Part shown: piece by piece, positions 4,699 to 5,614 of the stretch
Numbering within the stretch: position 1 is the stretch's first letter
Layout: the number at the start of each line of letters is the position of its first letter
DNA from: Wenzhouxiangella sp.
GTDB lineage: Bacteria; Pseudomonadota; Gammaproteobacteria; Xanthomonadales; Wenzhouxiangellaceae
NCBI GenBank assembly: GCA_007135355.1
Contig: SLJA01000149.1
Location: 1 to 5,614, forward strand
Reading direction: 5' to 3'
DNA: 5,614 nucleotides
The notes under the pieces: generated by a model
Told to the model about the DNA's origin: nothing
The model's database searches: none
What the model saw: only the letters and a program-made list of their open reading frames with translations
Program-made: the position numbers and the translations under genes

Positions 4699-5614
4699 AC
4701 GCAAGCAAGTCTCAAACCGTCCAGGCCCGCGCCTTCTGGGTCGAAGCCCCTGATCGCGGCGCGCTGCGCGATGAACAGCTGGCGCTGCCGCAGCCGGGAG
4801 AGGTGCTGGTGCGCACGCGCTACAGCGGCATCAGCCGCGGTACCGAATCGCTGGTTTTCGGCGGCCGGGTACCGCCCAGCCAGTACCGGGCCATGCGCGC
4901 GCCTTTCCAATGTGGTGACTTTCCGGCGCCGGTGAAATACGGCTATGCCAGCGTCGGCGAAGTCGAGCAAGGGCCCGCGGACTTGCGCGGCCGCCCGGTG
5001 TTTTGTCTCTTCCCGCACCAGGACCGCTACGTGGCGCCGTCCGACGCCGTCATCCCCTTGCCCGAAGGTTTGCCGCCCGAACGCGCAGTGCTGGCGGCCA
5101 ACACCGAGACCGCGCTGAACGTGGCCTGGGATGCCCGGATCGGACCCGGCGACCGGGTCTGCGTCATCGGCGCCGGCGTGGTCGGTTGCCTGACCGCCTG
5201 GCTGGCCGGGCGCATCGCCGGCACCGAAGTGACTCTGGTCGACTTGAAGCAGACTCGAGCCGAGATTGCCGATCGACTGCGGGTGCACTTCGCCACGCCG
5301 GACCAGGCGCCGGGCGAGCAGGACGTGGTGATCCACACCAGCGCCAGCGCCGCAGGCTTGAGCACCGCCCTGGCCTGCGCCGGGCTGGAAGCGCGCGTGG
5401 TCGAAGCCAGTTGGTTCGGCGACGCCGCGCCGGCGGTGCCGCTGGGCGAGGATTTCCACGCCCGCCGCCTGAAGCTGATTTCCAGTCAGGTCGGCCAGCT
5501 GCCCGCCGACCGGCGTGTACGCTGGAGCTATCGGCGCCGACTGGCCAAGGCGCTGGAACTGCTGGCAGACCCGGCACTGGACTGCCTGATCAGCGGCGAA
5601 AGCCGCTTCGAGGA
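4695..5614 (+). CDS. MDR-superfamily NAD-dependent oxidoreductase without zinc ligands (3' end outside window)
   Basis: The 306 visible codons encode a medium-chain dehydrogenase/reductase. I would expect about 330-340 residues in all, so a short C-terminal part is missing. The N-terminal GroES-like fold carries SGISRGTESLVFGGRVPPSQYRAM (44-67) and VKYGYASVGEV (80-90). The Rossmann domain has CVIGAGVVG (156-164, GxGxxG), and Asp183 ends the second strand, which favours NAD(H) over NADP(H). Ser47 replaces the usual catalytic-zinc Cys, and Tyr84-Ala85 stand where His-Glu is normal. The four-Cys structural-zinc loop is also absent. The 'SGIS.GTE' and 'GY.SVG' patterns recall the BchC (bacteriochlorophyllide dehydrogenase) branch of MDR proteins. 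I infer a non-zinc or atypical oxidoreductase acting on an unknown, possibly cyclic, substrate. The ATG at 4695 gives a natural N-terminus just before the first beta strand. The gene is divergent from the phosphatidyltransferase/YceI operon. Confidence 0.88.
   Translation, partial: MNASKSQTVQARAFWVEAPDRGALRDEQLALPQPGEVLVRTRYSGISRGTESLVFGGRVPPSQYRAMRAPFQCGDFPAPVKYGYASVGEVEQGPADLRGRPVFCLFPHQDRYVAPSDAVIPLPEGLPPERAVLAANTETALNVAWDARIGPGDRVCVIGAGVVGCLTAWLAGRIAGTEVTLVDLKQTRAEIADRLRVHFATPDQAPGEQDVVIHTSASAAGLSTALACAGLEARVVEASWFGDAAPAVPLGEDFHARRLKLISSQVGQLPADRRVRWSYRRRLAKALELLADPALDCLISGESRFE

Noticed and set aside
4677..5459. Long minus-strand open frame (260 codons) opposite the oxidoreductase gene
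   Set aside because: The plus strand encodes a clear MDR protein. The minus frame is a high-G+C antisense shadow with no recognisable motif.

Overview
The window looks like chromosomal DNA from a high-G+C proteobacterium. A gammaproteobacterium is most likely, because the hrpB tail closely matches the gammaproteobacterial helicase, but no RNA gene or marker settles the genus. Genes are dense, gaps are short, and two junctions use ATGA start/stop overlaps. I see no mobile element, CRISPR array, tRNA or rRNA.

Layout. (1) Bases 1-585 (+) hold the C-terminal part of the ATP-dependent helicase HrpB, cut by the left edge. (2) Bases 596-1288 (-) encode a seven-helix membrane protein resembling DUF2306. 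It converges on hrpB, and an 8-bp stem hairpin spans both stop codons. (3) Bases 1289-1448 are a divergent control region with a 14-bp direct repeat, a small palindrome and a good sigma70-type promoter. (4) Bases 1449-3229 (+) hold a two-component operon: a polytopic membrane histidine kinase (HisKA_3 type) overlapping by 4 bp a NarL/FixJ-type response regulator. (5) Bases 3243-4606 (-) hold a second two-gene operon: a CDP-alcohol phosphatidyltransferase followed, with a 4-bp overlap, by an exported YceI-family protein. (6) Bases 4607-4694 are a short divergent promoter region with a possible 3-codon leader ORF. (7) From 4695 to the right edge (+) lies an MDR-superfamily NAD-dependent oxidoreductase that lacks the usual zinc ligands. 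It has no stop codon in the window.

How the genes may work together. The kinase and regulator form one signalling pair. Its signal is unknown. The repeats before its own promoter and the divergent membrane gene are the nearest candidate targets. The phosphatidyltransferase, the YceI protein and the divergent oxidoreductase could belong to one envelope-lipid or small-molecule pathway. This is inferred from neighbourhood only. The oxidoreductase is the least ordinary protein here and the best lead to an uncharacterised system, which would continue beyond the right edge.
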